Shown: positions 15,452 to 22,859 of the stretch, piece by piece
Layout: every line of letters begins with the position of its first letter
Position numbering within the stretch: the first letter of the stretch is position 1
Assembly: GCA_001798595.1 (NCBI GenBank)
Contig: MGSS01000158.1
Span: 1 to 35,826, forward strand
Direction of reading: 5' to 3'
Source of the DNA: Deltaproteobacteria bacterium RIFCSPLOWO2_12_FULL_60_19
GTDB lineage: Bacteria; Desulfobacterota; Binatia; UBA9968
Length of the DNA stretch: 35,826 nt
The notes under the pieces: generated by a model
What the model was told of the DNA's origin: nothing
Seen by the model: only the letters and a program-made list of their open reading frames with translations
Database searches by the model: none
Program-made: the position numbers and the translations under genes

Positions 15452-17523
15452 AATTCGTTCTTGGCGTCGATACCGGAGGGACCTTTACCGATTGCGTGGC
15501 CATCGGCGAGGACGGCTCCATCGTCTGGGACAAAGCCCACACGACGCCCCAGGACCACGCCCAGGGAATTCTCGCGGCGATTGAAAACACGACGGCGCGC
15601 CTCGGCCTCTCGCGTTCCGAGCTGCTCGGCTCGACTGTGGCGCTGGGCATCGGTTCCACCGTCGGGCTGAACGCGCTTTTGGCCCACGCGGGCGCCAAGA
15701 CCGGCCTGCTCACGACCCGCGGCCATGAGGACAATATCTTCATCGGCAGGATTCACCAGAAGGTCGCGGGTCTCGGCGAGGAAGAGATCAAAGACGTCGT
15801 CCATCTGGACAAAGCCTCCCCGCTGGTACCCCGGTCGCTGGTCAAAGGAATCAACGAGCGGGTGGATTACAAAGGCGCGATCCTGGCGCGGCTCGATCTG
15901 CAAGAGGTCGAGCGCGCCGTGGCGGAGCTGGCCGGCCAGGGGATCGAATCGCTCGCGGTCTGTTTTCTCTGGTCGTTTATGAACCCTCAACACGAGCGCG
16001 CCGTGCGCGACCTCGTCAAGCAACGCTTCCCCAAGCTCTTCGTCACGATTTCGAGCGAGGTCTCCCCGCTCCTGGGAGAATACGAAAGGGCGAGCACGAC
16101 CGTCATCAACGCGGCGTTGGGGCCGATCGTGGCGCGCTTCATGGGACGCCTGGTCGAAAATCTGCGCTCCGCCGGTCTCAAGAACCCGGTGCTGGCGATG
16201 CACTCGCTCGGTGGCGTGGTCCCGTGCGAGGAAGCCGGCGACAAGGCCGCCCACATCATGGCCTCGGGGCCGGTCGGGGGAGTGATGGGGGCGATGAGCA
16301 TGGGGCGGATGCTCGGTCACAAAAATATCATCATCACCGACGTGGGCGGCACGAGCTTCGACGTCGGTCTGATCGTCGAGGGGCGGCCGGCGCTCAACCG
16401 TCAGCCGGTGTTCGAAAAATACACGCTCGCGCTGCCGATGATCGACGTCGTTTCGATCGGCGCGGGCGGAGGAAGCGTCGCCTGGGTCGATCCGCAGAGC
16501 CGCCTGCTCCAGGTCGGTCCGCGCAGCGCCGGCGCTCTGCCCGGCCCCGCCTGCTACGGACACGGAGGAAGCGAGCCGACCGTAACCGACGCGAATCTCT
16601 TGTTGGGCCGGATCGACGCCGGGACGTTTTTCGGCGGCCGGAAAAAATTGGACGGCGACCTGGCACGAAAAGCAATTGAAGAAAAAGTCGCTTGGCCCTT
16701 GGGCCTTGACCTTTTCGCGGCGGCAAAGGGGATTTTAGAAATTGTCGACGCCCACATGGCCGATCTGGTGCGAAGAGTCACGGTCGAAAAGGGGTATCAT
16801 CCCTCCGACTTTGTGATCTACGCGTACGGCGGCGGCGGGCCGTTGCATGTAGGCTCCTACGCGCGCGACATCGGAGTCTCCGAGGTGGTGGTTTGTCCTT
16901 ACGCGCCGGTTTTTTCCGCCTTCGGCATCGCCGGCTGCGACATCCAGCGCCAATACACACGCTCGCGGCCGATTACGCTGCCGGCGCGCGCCGCCGAGTT
17001 CAACGCGATCTTCCGCGAGCTGGAGGGAGAGGCCGCGCGCGCCGCGGTAAGGTCGGCGGGAGAGTTGGAACTGGAGCGCTCGCTCGACATGAAATTCCGC
17101 CGCCAGGTTCACAACGTCCGCATTCCCGCCCCCGCCGGCGATCTGGACGACAAGGCGATGGAAGGGCTGGTTGTGAGCTTCGAGCAGGCCTATGAAAGGA
17201 TTTACGGCAAGGGGACGGCGTACAGAAAGGCCGGCGTCGAGGTCAGCAACTTCATTGTAACGGCGACCACGAAGACGTATAAGCCAAGGCTCAAGGAAGA
17301 AGAGTCGGACGGGGCGAGTCCGCAAAGCGCGCGCGTGGGCGAGCGCCGGGTCTATTTTGACGGATTCATTGCAACGCCGGTGCTCAACATGGAGCGGCTG
17401 CGCGCCGGCAACGTTATCGCCGGTCCCGCGGTGGTCGAAAGCCCGGCGACTTCGCTGCTGCTCCATCCGGGCCAGACGGCGAAGGTGGACCGCTATCGCA
17501 ATCTGCTGGTGAAAGTAGGGTAG
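15448..17523 (+). CDS. hyuA: Hydantoinase/oxoprolinase family protein, subunit A (ATP-binding)
   Basis: A 691-residue HyuA-type subunit, normal in length. The N-terminal nucleotide-binding loop GVDTGGTFTDCVA (6-18) and the second ATPase motif TDVGGTSFDVG, followed by IGAGGGSVAWVD, place it in the ASKHA-type hydantoinase A/N-methylhydantoinase/acetone carboxylase beta group. With HyuB it would use ATP to open a cyclic amide or to activate a ketone for carboxylation. It starts at ATG 15448 inside the stop of the small cysteine-motif gene and ends 4 bp before hyuB, so subunits are made in fixed ratio. Substrate unknown. Confidence 0.93.
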   Translation: MKFVLGVDTGGTFTDCVAIGEDGSIVWDKAHTTPQDHAQGILAAIENTTARLGLSRSELLGSTVALGIGSTVGLNALLAHAGAKTGLLTTRGHEDNIFIGRIHQKVAGLGEEEIKDVVHLDKASPLVPRSLVKGINERVDYKGAILARLDLQEVERAVAELAGQGIESLAVCFLWSFMNPQHERAVRDLVKQRFPKLFVTISSEVSPLLGEYERASTTVINAALGPIVARFMGRLVENLRSAGLKNPVLAMHSLGGVVPCEEAGDKAAHIMASGPVGGVMGAMSMGRMLGHKNIIITDVGGTSFDVGLIVEGRPALNRQPVFEKYTLALPMIDVVSIGAGGGSVAWVDPQSRLLQVGPRSAGALPGPACYGHGGSEPTVTDANLLLGRIDAGTFFGGRKKLDGDLARKAIEEKVAWPLGLDLFAAAKGILEIVDAHMADLVRRVTVEKGYHPSDFVIYAYGGGGPLHVGSYARDIGVSEVVVCPYAPVFSAFGIAGCDIQRQYTRSRPITLPARAAEFNAIFRELEGEAARAAVRSAGELELERSLDMKFRRQVHNVRIPAPAGDLDDKAMEGLVVSFEQAYERIYGKGTAYRKAGVEVSNFIVTATTKTYKPRLKEEESDGASPQSARVGERRVYFDGFIATPVLNMERLRAGNVIAGPAVVESPATSLLLHPGQTAKVDRYRNLLVKVG

Positions 17524-17527
17524 GGCC

Positions 17528-19366
17528 GTGCAAGAACAACGCCTGGATCCGATCCGTTTCGAGGTGCTGCGCCATCGGTTGTGGTCGATCGGCGCCGAGG
17601 CGGCGAGCGCGATCAAAAATATCTCCGGCTCGCCGATCGCCAGCGAGGCGCACGATTTCAACACCTGCATCATGAGTCCCACGGGGGAAGCCGTGGTGAT
17701 GGGCCCCTACGTCGCCTCGCTCGCCATCGGCCAGGGACTGGTCGTGAAAACGATTCTCGACAAATATTCCGACAACCCCGGTTTCTTTCCCGGCGACATG
17801 TTCCTCTGCAACGATCCCTATTCCGGCGCGCTGCACCAGAACGACGTGACTCTGGTTGCGCCGGTGTTTCACGCGGAAAAACTTATCGCCTGGACGGGCG
17901 CGACGATCCACCAAGTCGATGTCGGCGGCTCCTCCAAGGGAAGCCAGGCGGCCACCGGCGCGAAGTCGATCTTCGAGGAGGCGCCGGTGATCCCGCCGAT
18001 CAAGATTATGGAGAAGGGCAGGCTCAGGCGCGATCTGGAGGAGGAGTATCTCATCCGCTCGCGCACCCGCGATCTGAACGCTCTCGACCTCCGGGCGAAG
18101 ATATCGGCGAATCTGGTGATGGCGGAACGGCTCGGGGCCCTGGCGGAGCGTTACGGGGCGGAAATGCTGGGCGAGGTCTTGACGCGCATCGTCGACGTGA
18201 CCGAGACGAAGCTCAGAGCGCGGCTTAGCGAGCTGCCCGACGGCGAGTGGCGCCACACTTCGTACATCGACTACGACGGCGAGGTCTATGCAATTCGCCT
18301 GAAGATGGCCAAGCAGGCGGATCAGCTCACGCTCGACTTCACCGAGAGCTCCCGGCAAGCGCCCGCGGTGATCAATTGCACCTACTCCGGCCTGCTCGCC
18401 GGCGTCCAGGCGGGCGTGCTCGCCTATCTTTGCTACGATATCCCGATGTGCCCGGCGGGAATTCTTCGCCCGCTCGAAATCGTTTCAAAAAAGGGAACCG
18501 TCGTCGATGCCGCGTGGCCCGCGGGAGCGGCGAAGGCGACGACGGCGGGAAGTTTCGTCAGCACGACGGCGGTGAGCGCCTGCCTGGCGAAGATGCTCGA
18601 CGCGAGCGACACGCACCATTCGAAACTCATGGCCTGCTGGAACGGCGCGTCGGGGCAGCAGGAGCTTTTCGGCCTGGATCAGCGCGGCCAGCCCTTCGGC
18701 TCCACGATTCTCGACGGCATGGCGGGCGGCGCGGGCGCGCGCTACGACCGCGACGGCATCGACACCGGCGGCTTTGTCCGCTCGCTCGGCTGCGCGATCG
18801 CCAACGTGGAGACCTACGAGTTTCGCTATCCCGTCCTCTATCTCTACCGGCGGCAGGAAGCCGACACCGGCGGGCCGGGAAAATTTCGCGGCGGCGCGGG
18901 CGTGGGGCTGGCGATGACGCCGCACGACGTAGAAGAGATTCCCACCTGCGTGATCCACGGCTGCGGGATCGAGCAGCCGGCATCGTCCGGTATAGCCGGC
19001 GGCTATCCGGGCAGCACGACGCAGTTCAATATCCGTCGCGGCACGTCCGTCCAAGAGCGATTGAAGCGGGGCGAAGTTCCGGTCGATTTCAATCTCATGG
19101 ACGGTAAGCTCGAGCCCAAGTCGAGCGAGGAGACGTTTCTCAGAAAAGGCGATGTTTTCGAACGGGTTGCCTGTGGCGGAGGTGGATTCGGCGATCCGAT
19201 CGAGCGCGATCCGCAGATGGTTTTAAGTGATGTGCAGAACGGCCTGGTAAGCGGGCGCTCGGCGAAGGAGATTTACGGGGTCGTCTTGCGCGGGGATCTT
19301 CAAGGCGTGGACGAGGAGGGAACGAAAAAGAGGCGGGAGCAGATTCGCGCGGAACGGGCGAGTTGA
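17528..19366 (+). CDS. hyuB: Hydantoinase B/oxoprolinase family protein, subunit B
   Basis: A 612-residue HyuB-type subunit. Recognisable parts are the start DPIRFEVLRHRLWSIGAEAA, SPTGEAVVMGPYVASLAIG, PGDMFLCNDPYSGALHQNDV, WTGATIHQVDVGG (metal- and substrate-site region), a mid-protein DFTESSRQAPAVINC, and the glycine-rich GGPGKFRGGAGVGL and CGGGGFGDPIERDP near the end. Start is GTG 17528 with AGGG upstream, 4 bp after hyuA. It forms the catalytic partner of HyuA in hydantoinases and in acetone/acetophenone carboxylases. About 8 bp separate it from the isochorismatase-like gene. Confidence 0.93.
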   Translation: MQEQRLDPIRFEVLRHRLWSIGAEAASAIKNISGSPIASEAHDFNTCIMSPTGEAVVMGPYVASLAIGQGLVVKTILDKYSDNPGFFPGDMFLCNDPYSGALHQNDVTLVAPVFHAEKLIAWTGATIHQVDVGGSSKGSQAATGAKSIFEEAPVIPPIKIMEKGRLRRDLEEEYLIRSRTRDLNALDLRAKISANLVMAERLGALAERYGAEMLGEVLTRIVDVTETKLRARLSELPDGEWRHTSYIDYDGEVYAIRLKMAKQADQLTLDFTESSRQAPAVINCTYSGLLAGVQAGVLAYLCYDIPMCPAGILRPLEIVSKKGTVVDAAWPAGAAKATTAGSFVSTTAVSACLAKMLDASDTHHSKLMACWNGASGQQELFGLDQRGQPFGSTILDGMAGGAGARYDRDGIDTGGFVRSLGCAIANVETYEFRYPVLYLYRRQEADTGGPGKFRGGAGVGLAMTPHDVEEIPTCVIHGCGIEQPASSGIAGGYPGSTTQFNIRRGTSVQERLKRGEVPVDFNLMDGKLEPKSSEETFLRKGDVFERVACGGGGFGDPIERDPQMVLSDVQNGLVSGRSAKEIYGVVLRGDLQGVDEEGTKKRREQIRAERAS

Positions 19367-19373
19367 AAACGTC

Positions 19374-19970
19374 ATGGCTGGCAGGAGCGTCTTACTCATC
19401 GTTGACATGCAGAACGAGCTGCTCCATCCTGAAGGCAAGCTTTACGGCCACGGTTTTCCTCGGGAGTTCGACCGGCTCGTGCCCAACGTCCAGGCCGTGC
19501 TCGCCGCCTCGCGGGCGAGGGGAGTGGCGGCGGTTTTTGTTTACACGGCGTATCATCCGAGCTTCGTTGACGCCTCGCCGCTCTCGCCCAGCCGCAAGAG
19601 CGGCTCGCTGGTCGAGGGGAGCTGGGGCGTGAAGATCCTCGAAGAGATCGCGCCGCGAGACGGCGAAGTGGTGATTCGCAAGCGCCGCCCAAGCGCGTTC
19701 TATGAAACGCCGCTGGATTCGGTTCTGCGTGGGCTGGGCGCGCAGTCGCTCTTTATGTGCGGCGTAGCGACGAACCGGGCGGTCGAGTCCACGGCGCGCG
19801 ACGCTTTCAATCGGGATTACCACGTGTTCATCGTCGCCGACGGCTGCGCGGCCCGAAGCGTGGCGGCGCACGCGGCATCGCTGGAGAGCCTGGGGGGATT
19901 TTTCGGAAAGGTGGCGAGGGCGGAGGAGGTGGAGGGGATGTGGGAGGCGGAAGGGAAAGGTAGAAAGTAA
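19374..19970 (+). CDS. Isochorismatase-family cysteine hydrolase
   Basis: A 198-residue cysteine hydrolase. The full triad of the family is visible: D11 in LLIVDMQNELLHP, K103 in VIRKRRPSAFYET and C129 in FMCGVATNRAVESTARDA, with the usual Val-Ala cis-peptide site after the cysteine. The family includes N-carbamoylsarcosine amidase, nicotinamidase, ureido-acid amidases and isochorismatase. Behind HyuA/HyuB, hydrolysis of an N-carbamoyl or amide intermediate is attractive: a hydantoinase product is an N-carbamoyl amino acid. This is inference. ATG 19374 is 7 bp after the hyuB stop with only a weak ribosome site, suggesting coupling. Confidence 0.88.
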   Translation: MAGRSVLLIVDMQNELLHPEGKLYGHGFPREFDRLVPNVQAVLAASRARGVAAVFVYTAYHPSFVDASPLSPSRKSGSLVEGSWGVKILEEIAPRDGEVVIRKRRPSAFYETPLDSVLRGLGAQSLFMCGVATNRAVESTARDAFNRDYHVFIVADGCAARSVAAHAASLESLGGFFGKVARAEEVEGMWEAEGKGRK

Positions 19971-20018
19971 AAATGCAAAATGCAGAGACACTAGACGCCA
20001 ACAGCTAGAGGAGGTTAC

Positions 20019-20453
20019 ATGGAGAAGGTGAAAATGATTTCGAGGAAACGGGACGTCAAGCTGGTGCCGGCGCGCACCGGAGGGAGGCGGTTGGAGGTGG
20101 TCTCGCCGCGGCTGGGCTATCCGGTGAGGACGATGCTGACCTTTTATCGGGAGATCCCGGCGGGCGGGCAGTCGGGCACGCACCGCCACCGCAACGAGGC
20201 GATCATCTACATCGTAAAAGGGAAGGGCTACACCATGGTCGAGGACGAGCGGGTGGATTGGGAGGAGGGAGATATTCTCTGCATCCCCGTCATGGCCTGG
20301 CACACCAACGTGAACCTCGACCCTAAAGAGCCGGCGCTGTTTCTGGCCACCATTAACCGCCCGCTCATGGAGTCGCTCGATCTCTTTTACATCGAGGACA
20401 AAGAGAAGATCGACTACGACTACGAGGTCGGGAAGACGATCGAGAGAAAATAA
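20019..20453 (+). CDS. Single-domain cupin with complete metal site
   Basis: A 144-residue cupin. Motif 1 GTHRHRNEAIIYIVKGKG supplies H55, H57 and E60; motif 2 GDILCIPVMAWHTNVN supplies H95, so all four metal ligands are present. It could be a small dioxygenase, isomerase or metal-dependent binding protein; the sequence does not distinguish these. AGAGGAGG precedes ATG 20019. It opens a cluster in which cupins alternate with solute-binding proteins. Upstream, AAATGC repeated at 19972-19984 may be the remnant of another repeat arm. Confidence 0.85.
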   Translation: MEKVKMISRKRDVKLVPARTGGRRLEVVSPRLGYPVRTMLTFYREIPAGGQSGTHRHRNEAIIYIVKGKGYTMVEDERVDWEEGDILCIPVMAWHTNVNLDPKEPALFLATINRPLMESLDLFYIEDKEKIDYDYEVGKTIERK

Positions 20454-20465
20454 AAACACGCAAAG

Positions 20466-20592
20466 AATTTTGGATTGCCGATTTTGGATTTTGGATTGAG
20501 GAGAAACAAAGACATGGATAAAATTTCCTGGACCCGATTCTTGGGTTCTTGCTCCGACAATCTAAAATCTAAAATCCAAAATCTAAAATGGG
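20466..20592. repeat. Palindromic element with repeated-oligomer arms (GATTTTAGATTG type, copy 2)
   Basis: The left arm (20466-20500) iterates TTTTGGATT and GCCGATTTTGG units; the right arm (20558-20592) has the complementary AATCTAAAATC, TAAAATCC and AAAATCTAAAATGGG. The roughly 57-bp centre contains the ribosome site and ATG 20514 of the next gene. The right arm is translated as residues 16-23 or so of that protein. The centre resembles that of copy 3: both have AAAGACATG followed by an AAAA block and a GA(C/T)CCCG block. Confidence 0.75.
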
Positions 20593-21557
20593 CGGGGTTT
20601 CTTCTAATCCTTCTCTTGCTCGCGGGGTCTGTGGGGATGGCCGAGGCGCAGCAGGCGAAGAACATGCCGCGCGTCGGCTATCTGGCTCTGCGCTCAGGGC
20701 CGTCGTCGCATCGGGACGCCTTTGTGCAGGGCTTGCGCGACCTCGGCTATGTCGCGGGACAAACCGCCGCGATAGAGTACCGATACGCGGACGGCATCCC
20801 CGAGCGGTTCCCGGCACTGGCTGCCGAGCTAGTCAAGCTCAACGTCGACGTCATCGTGACCGCCTCTGCCGCGGCGGTATTGGCGCTCAAGGAGGCAACC
20901 CGCGCGGTTCCCATCGTCTTCGGCGCGGCCAGCGATCCGGTCGCCGCCAACCTCGTCGGCAGCCTGAAGCGGCCGGGCGGTAACATCACCGGGCTTTCCA
21001 GCTTCGCGCCGGAGGCAGCCGGCAAGCGCCTCGGCCTTTTCAAGGAGATCTTTTCCAAAGTATCCCGCGTGGCGGTGCTTTCGGACCCGACCACGATTCT
21101 CAACACCGTCGAGTGGACGGAAACGCAAGCCGCGGCGCGGCCGCTCGGCGTGGATCTATTTTTGCTGGAAGTTCGTCGTCCCAACGACCTCCAGCCGGCA
21201 TTCGACTCCGCCGTCAAGGAGCGCGCCGGCGGCCTCGTTGTGTTGACGAATCCCTTAACCAATAATCAGCGTGCGCGGGTGGCCGAGCTGGCGGTGAAGC
21301 GCGCGTTGCCGGCGATCTACAACGATCGGGATTTTGTTGAGGCCGGGGGTCTCATGTCCTACGGCCCGGAGTTGAACGATCTGTACCGGCGCGCCGCCGG
21401 CTACGTGGACAAGATCCTGAAGGGCGCCAAGGCCGGCGACTTGACCGTCGAGCCGCCGGCGAAGTTTGAATTCATCGTCAACCTCAAAGCCGCGAAGCAG
21501 ATCGGTGTCGCTATTCCACCGGAAATGCTGAAGCGGGCGGACCAGGTGATGCAATGA
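20514..21557 (+). CDS. ABC transporter substrate-binding protein, TrpX-like (PF04392 type)
   Basis: A 347-residue SBP of the ABC_sub_bind group related to TrpX and the Rossmann-like periplasmic proteins. Marks: MPRVGYLALRSGPSSHRDAF, QGLRDLGYVAGQTAAIEYRYADG, LVKLNVDVIVTASAAAVLALKEAT, VPIVFGAASDPVAANLVGSL, KRPGGNITGLSSF and the C-terminal LKAAKQIGVAIPPEMLKRAD. The signal peptide is odd. The hydrophobic core WAGFLLILLLLAGSVGMAEA is preceded by a 25-residue n-region whose last part (NLKSKIQNLK) is encoded by a repeat arm. No in-frame ATG exists between the repeat and the core. The stop TGA (21555-21557) overlaps the next repeat. An earlier in-frame start at 20475 is less likely. Confidence 0.85.
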   Translation: MDKISWTRFLGSCSDNLKSKIQNLKWAGFLLILLLLAGSVGMAEAQQAKNMPRVGYLALRSGPSSHRDAFVQGLRDLGYVAGQTAAIEYRYADGIPERFPALAAELVKLNVDVIVTASAAAVLALKEATRAVPIVFGAASDPVAANLVGSLKRPGGNITGLSSFAPEAAGKRLGLFKEIFSKVSRVAVLSDPTTILNTVEWTETQAAARPLGVDLFLLEVRRPNDLQPAFDSAVKERAGGLVVLTNPLTNNQRARVAELAVKRALPAIYNDRDFVEAGGLMSYGPELNDLYRRAAGYVDKILKGAKAGDLTVEPPAKFEFIVNLKAAKQIGVAIPPEMLKRADQVMQ

Positions 21558-21664
21558 TTTTAGATTGCCGATTTTTGATTTTAGATTAAGAAGAAAAGAC
21601 ATGAGCAAAACATTGATCCCGTTCTTCGGCAATCGGCAATCGGAAATCTAAAATCGAAAATGGA
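21556..21664. repeat. Palindromic element with repeated-oligomer arms (GATTTTAGATTG type, copy 3)
   Basis: The left arm (21556-21587) reads as GATTTTAGATTG, CCGATTTTTGATT, TTAGATT. The right arm (21628-21664) has GGCAATCGGCAATCGG then AAATCTAAAATCGAAAATG. The left arm begins inside the TGA stop of the upstream SBP. The centre has a small open frame, ATG 21601, giving a 16-residue peptide that ends in the right arm; its start (MSK...PFFG) resembles the start of the copy 2 protein (MDK...RFLG). Confidence 0.75.
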
Positions 21665-21676
21665 AAGGGAGGGAAC

Positions 21677-22237
21677 ATGAGAGACGGCGGTCGAAAGAGA
21701 GTTAGGAAAAAATTAAAGCGGGAATTGCAGGCGAAGGATACCTGGTATCCCCGCCTTATCAAAGAACTCGAGCAGATGAATCACCGGGCGGAGACGGGGA
21801 AGATCGTCGTCCGCGCCAAAGAGACGCCATGGATGCAGAACCGCAACGCCAAAGTGCGTTACTACTTCATGCCCTACAAGACCGACACGGCGCTGCAGAC
21901 GATGCAGGCCTTCGAGCATGTCATCCATCGCCACTCCGGCAAGCATCGTCACCAGGGCGGCCTGGCGATCTTCGTTCTGGACGGCACGGGCTACACGCTG
22001 GTGGATGGCAAGCGCCACGATTGGAAGGCCGGGGATCTCATTCTCCTGCCGATCAGGCCGGGCGGCGTCTCGCACCAGCACTTCAACGCCAATCCCAACA
22101 AGCCGGCGCGCTGGCTCGCGTTGATCACGAACACCTACCGGGCGCACCTGGGCTACGAGATCGTCCAGATCGAAGATTCGCCGGATTGGAAGGGGTCATG
22201 GGAGAAAAGTGTCAGGCACCAGGCTGGTTCAAAGTAG
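21677..22237 (+). CDS. Cupin-domain protein with His-x-His site
   Basis: A 186-residue cupin with a basic N-terminal extension (RKRVRKKLKREL). Motif 1 is SGKHRHQGGLAIFVLDG: HxH is present but the usual Glu three residues later is Gly. Motif 2 is PIRPGGVSHQHFN, giving one or two more histidines. A three- or four-His site is therefore possible. AAGGGAGGGAAC lies just upstream of ATG 21677. The stop TAG (22235-22237) is inside the next repeat, and the last residues are encoded at its edge. The neighbouring gene is a close paralogue that lacks all these ligands. Function unknown; binding or dioxygenase-like chemistry are both possible. Confidence 0.82.
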   Translation: MRDGGRKRVRKKLKRELQAKDTWYPRLIKELEQMNHRAETGKIVVRAKETPWMQNRNAKVRYYFMPYKTDTALQTMQAFEHVIHRHSGKHRHQGGLAIFVLDGTGYTLVDGKRHDWKAGDLILLPIRPGGVSHQHFNANPNKPARWLALITNTYRAHLGYEIVQIEDSPDWKGSWEKSVRHQAGSK

Positions 22238-22325
22238 TTCAAAGTTGTTCAAGGTAGTTCAAGTCGTTCAAACCATTTTGAACCACGTTGAACAGTTTTG
22301 AACCCCTTGAACAAGTCGAACAGGG
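22225..22325. repeat. Palindromic element with repeated-oligomer arms (GTTCAAAG type)
   Basis: The left arm (22225-22271) is five copies of a degenerate roughly 10-bp unit: GTTCAAAGTA, GTTCAAAGTT, GTTCAAGGTA, GTTCAAGTC, GTTCAAACC. The right arm (22276-22325) is the complementary series: TTTTGAACC, ACGTTGAAC, AGTTTTGAACC, CCTTGAAC, AAGTCGAAC. The element lies between the two paralogous cupins and contains the stop codon of the first. It has the same architecture as the other palindromes but an unrelated unit sequence. Confidence 0.8.
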
Positions 22326-22351
22326 GTAAACGACTCACGGAGACACAGAAA

Positions 22352-22858
22352 ATGAAGAAACAAGAGAACTTGTTGGATGCCTTGATCGATTTGCGAGACC
22401 GTTACCGGCGGCAGGCGGAGCGGGGAATCAAGATCGTCCGCGGCGACGATCTCCCATGGGAGATAAACCGCCAGGGAAAGATGCGCTGGTATCTGCACCC
22501 GGCGAAAGATGACACTGCGATCCGCAGCCTGGTCGTCTATATGCAGGAGATCGAGCCGGGTGGACGGTCGGGAAAGCAGGCGTCGCCGGGCGGCATCGTC
22601 CATTATATGCTGGACGGCAAGGGCTACGTCGTGGTGAACGGCAAGAAGCATTCATGGACGAAAGGGGATTGCGTCGGCCTGCCGATTCTATCGCGGCCCG
22701 TCGAATATCAATTTTTCAACATCGACAAAAAGCTCGCGGCGCGCTTCATCGCGGCGACGCCCAATTTGTTTGAAGTTCTCGGTGTCGATATGGGAACGCG
22801 CTTTGAGCAGTTAGAGCCGGCCTCGATCTGCTCCAAGAGCTCAGGAAGGAGGCGCTAA
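22352..22858 (+). CDS. Cupin-fold paralogue lacking metal ligands
   Basis: A 168-residue paralogue of the preceding cupin. The alignment is clear: SGKHRHQGGLAIFVLDG in the neighbour is SGKQASPGGIVHYMLDG here, and GGVSHQHFN becomes RPVEYQFFN. Both motif 1 histidines and both motif 2 histidines are thus replaced (Gln, Ser, Tyr, Phe). The flanking fold signatures DGKGYVVVNGKKHSWTKGD and GLPIL remain. It is likely non-metal, perhaps a structural or regulatory partner that forms a heteromer with its neighbour, or a ligand-binding protein; this is inference. ATG 22352 has GGAGA upstream; a TTG further upstream would lie in the repeat. It ends 1 bp before the next SBP. Confidence 0.8.
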   Translation: MKKQENLLDALIDLRDRYRRQAERGIKIVRGDDLPWEINRQGKMRWYLHPAKDDTAIRSLVVYMQEIEPGGRSGKQASPGGIVHYMLDGKGYVVVNGKKHSWTKGDCVGLPILSRPVEYQFFNIDKKLAARFIAATPNLFEVLGVDMGTRFEQLEPASICSKSSGRRR

Positions 22859-22859
22859 G

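Noticed and set aside
15394-18358. Several long open frames on the - strand opposite hyuA and hyuB (300-390 codons)
   Set aside because: They are arginine/histidine-rich, have no recognisable domain or ribosome site, and lie opposite well-conserved hydantoinase genes. This is usual antisense openness in GC-rich DNA.
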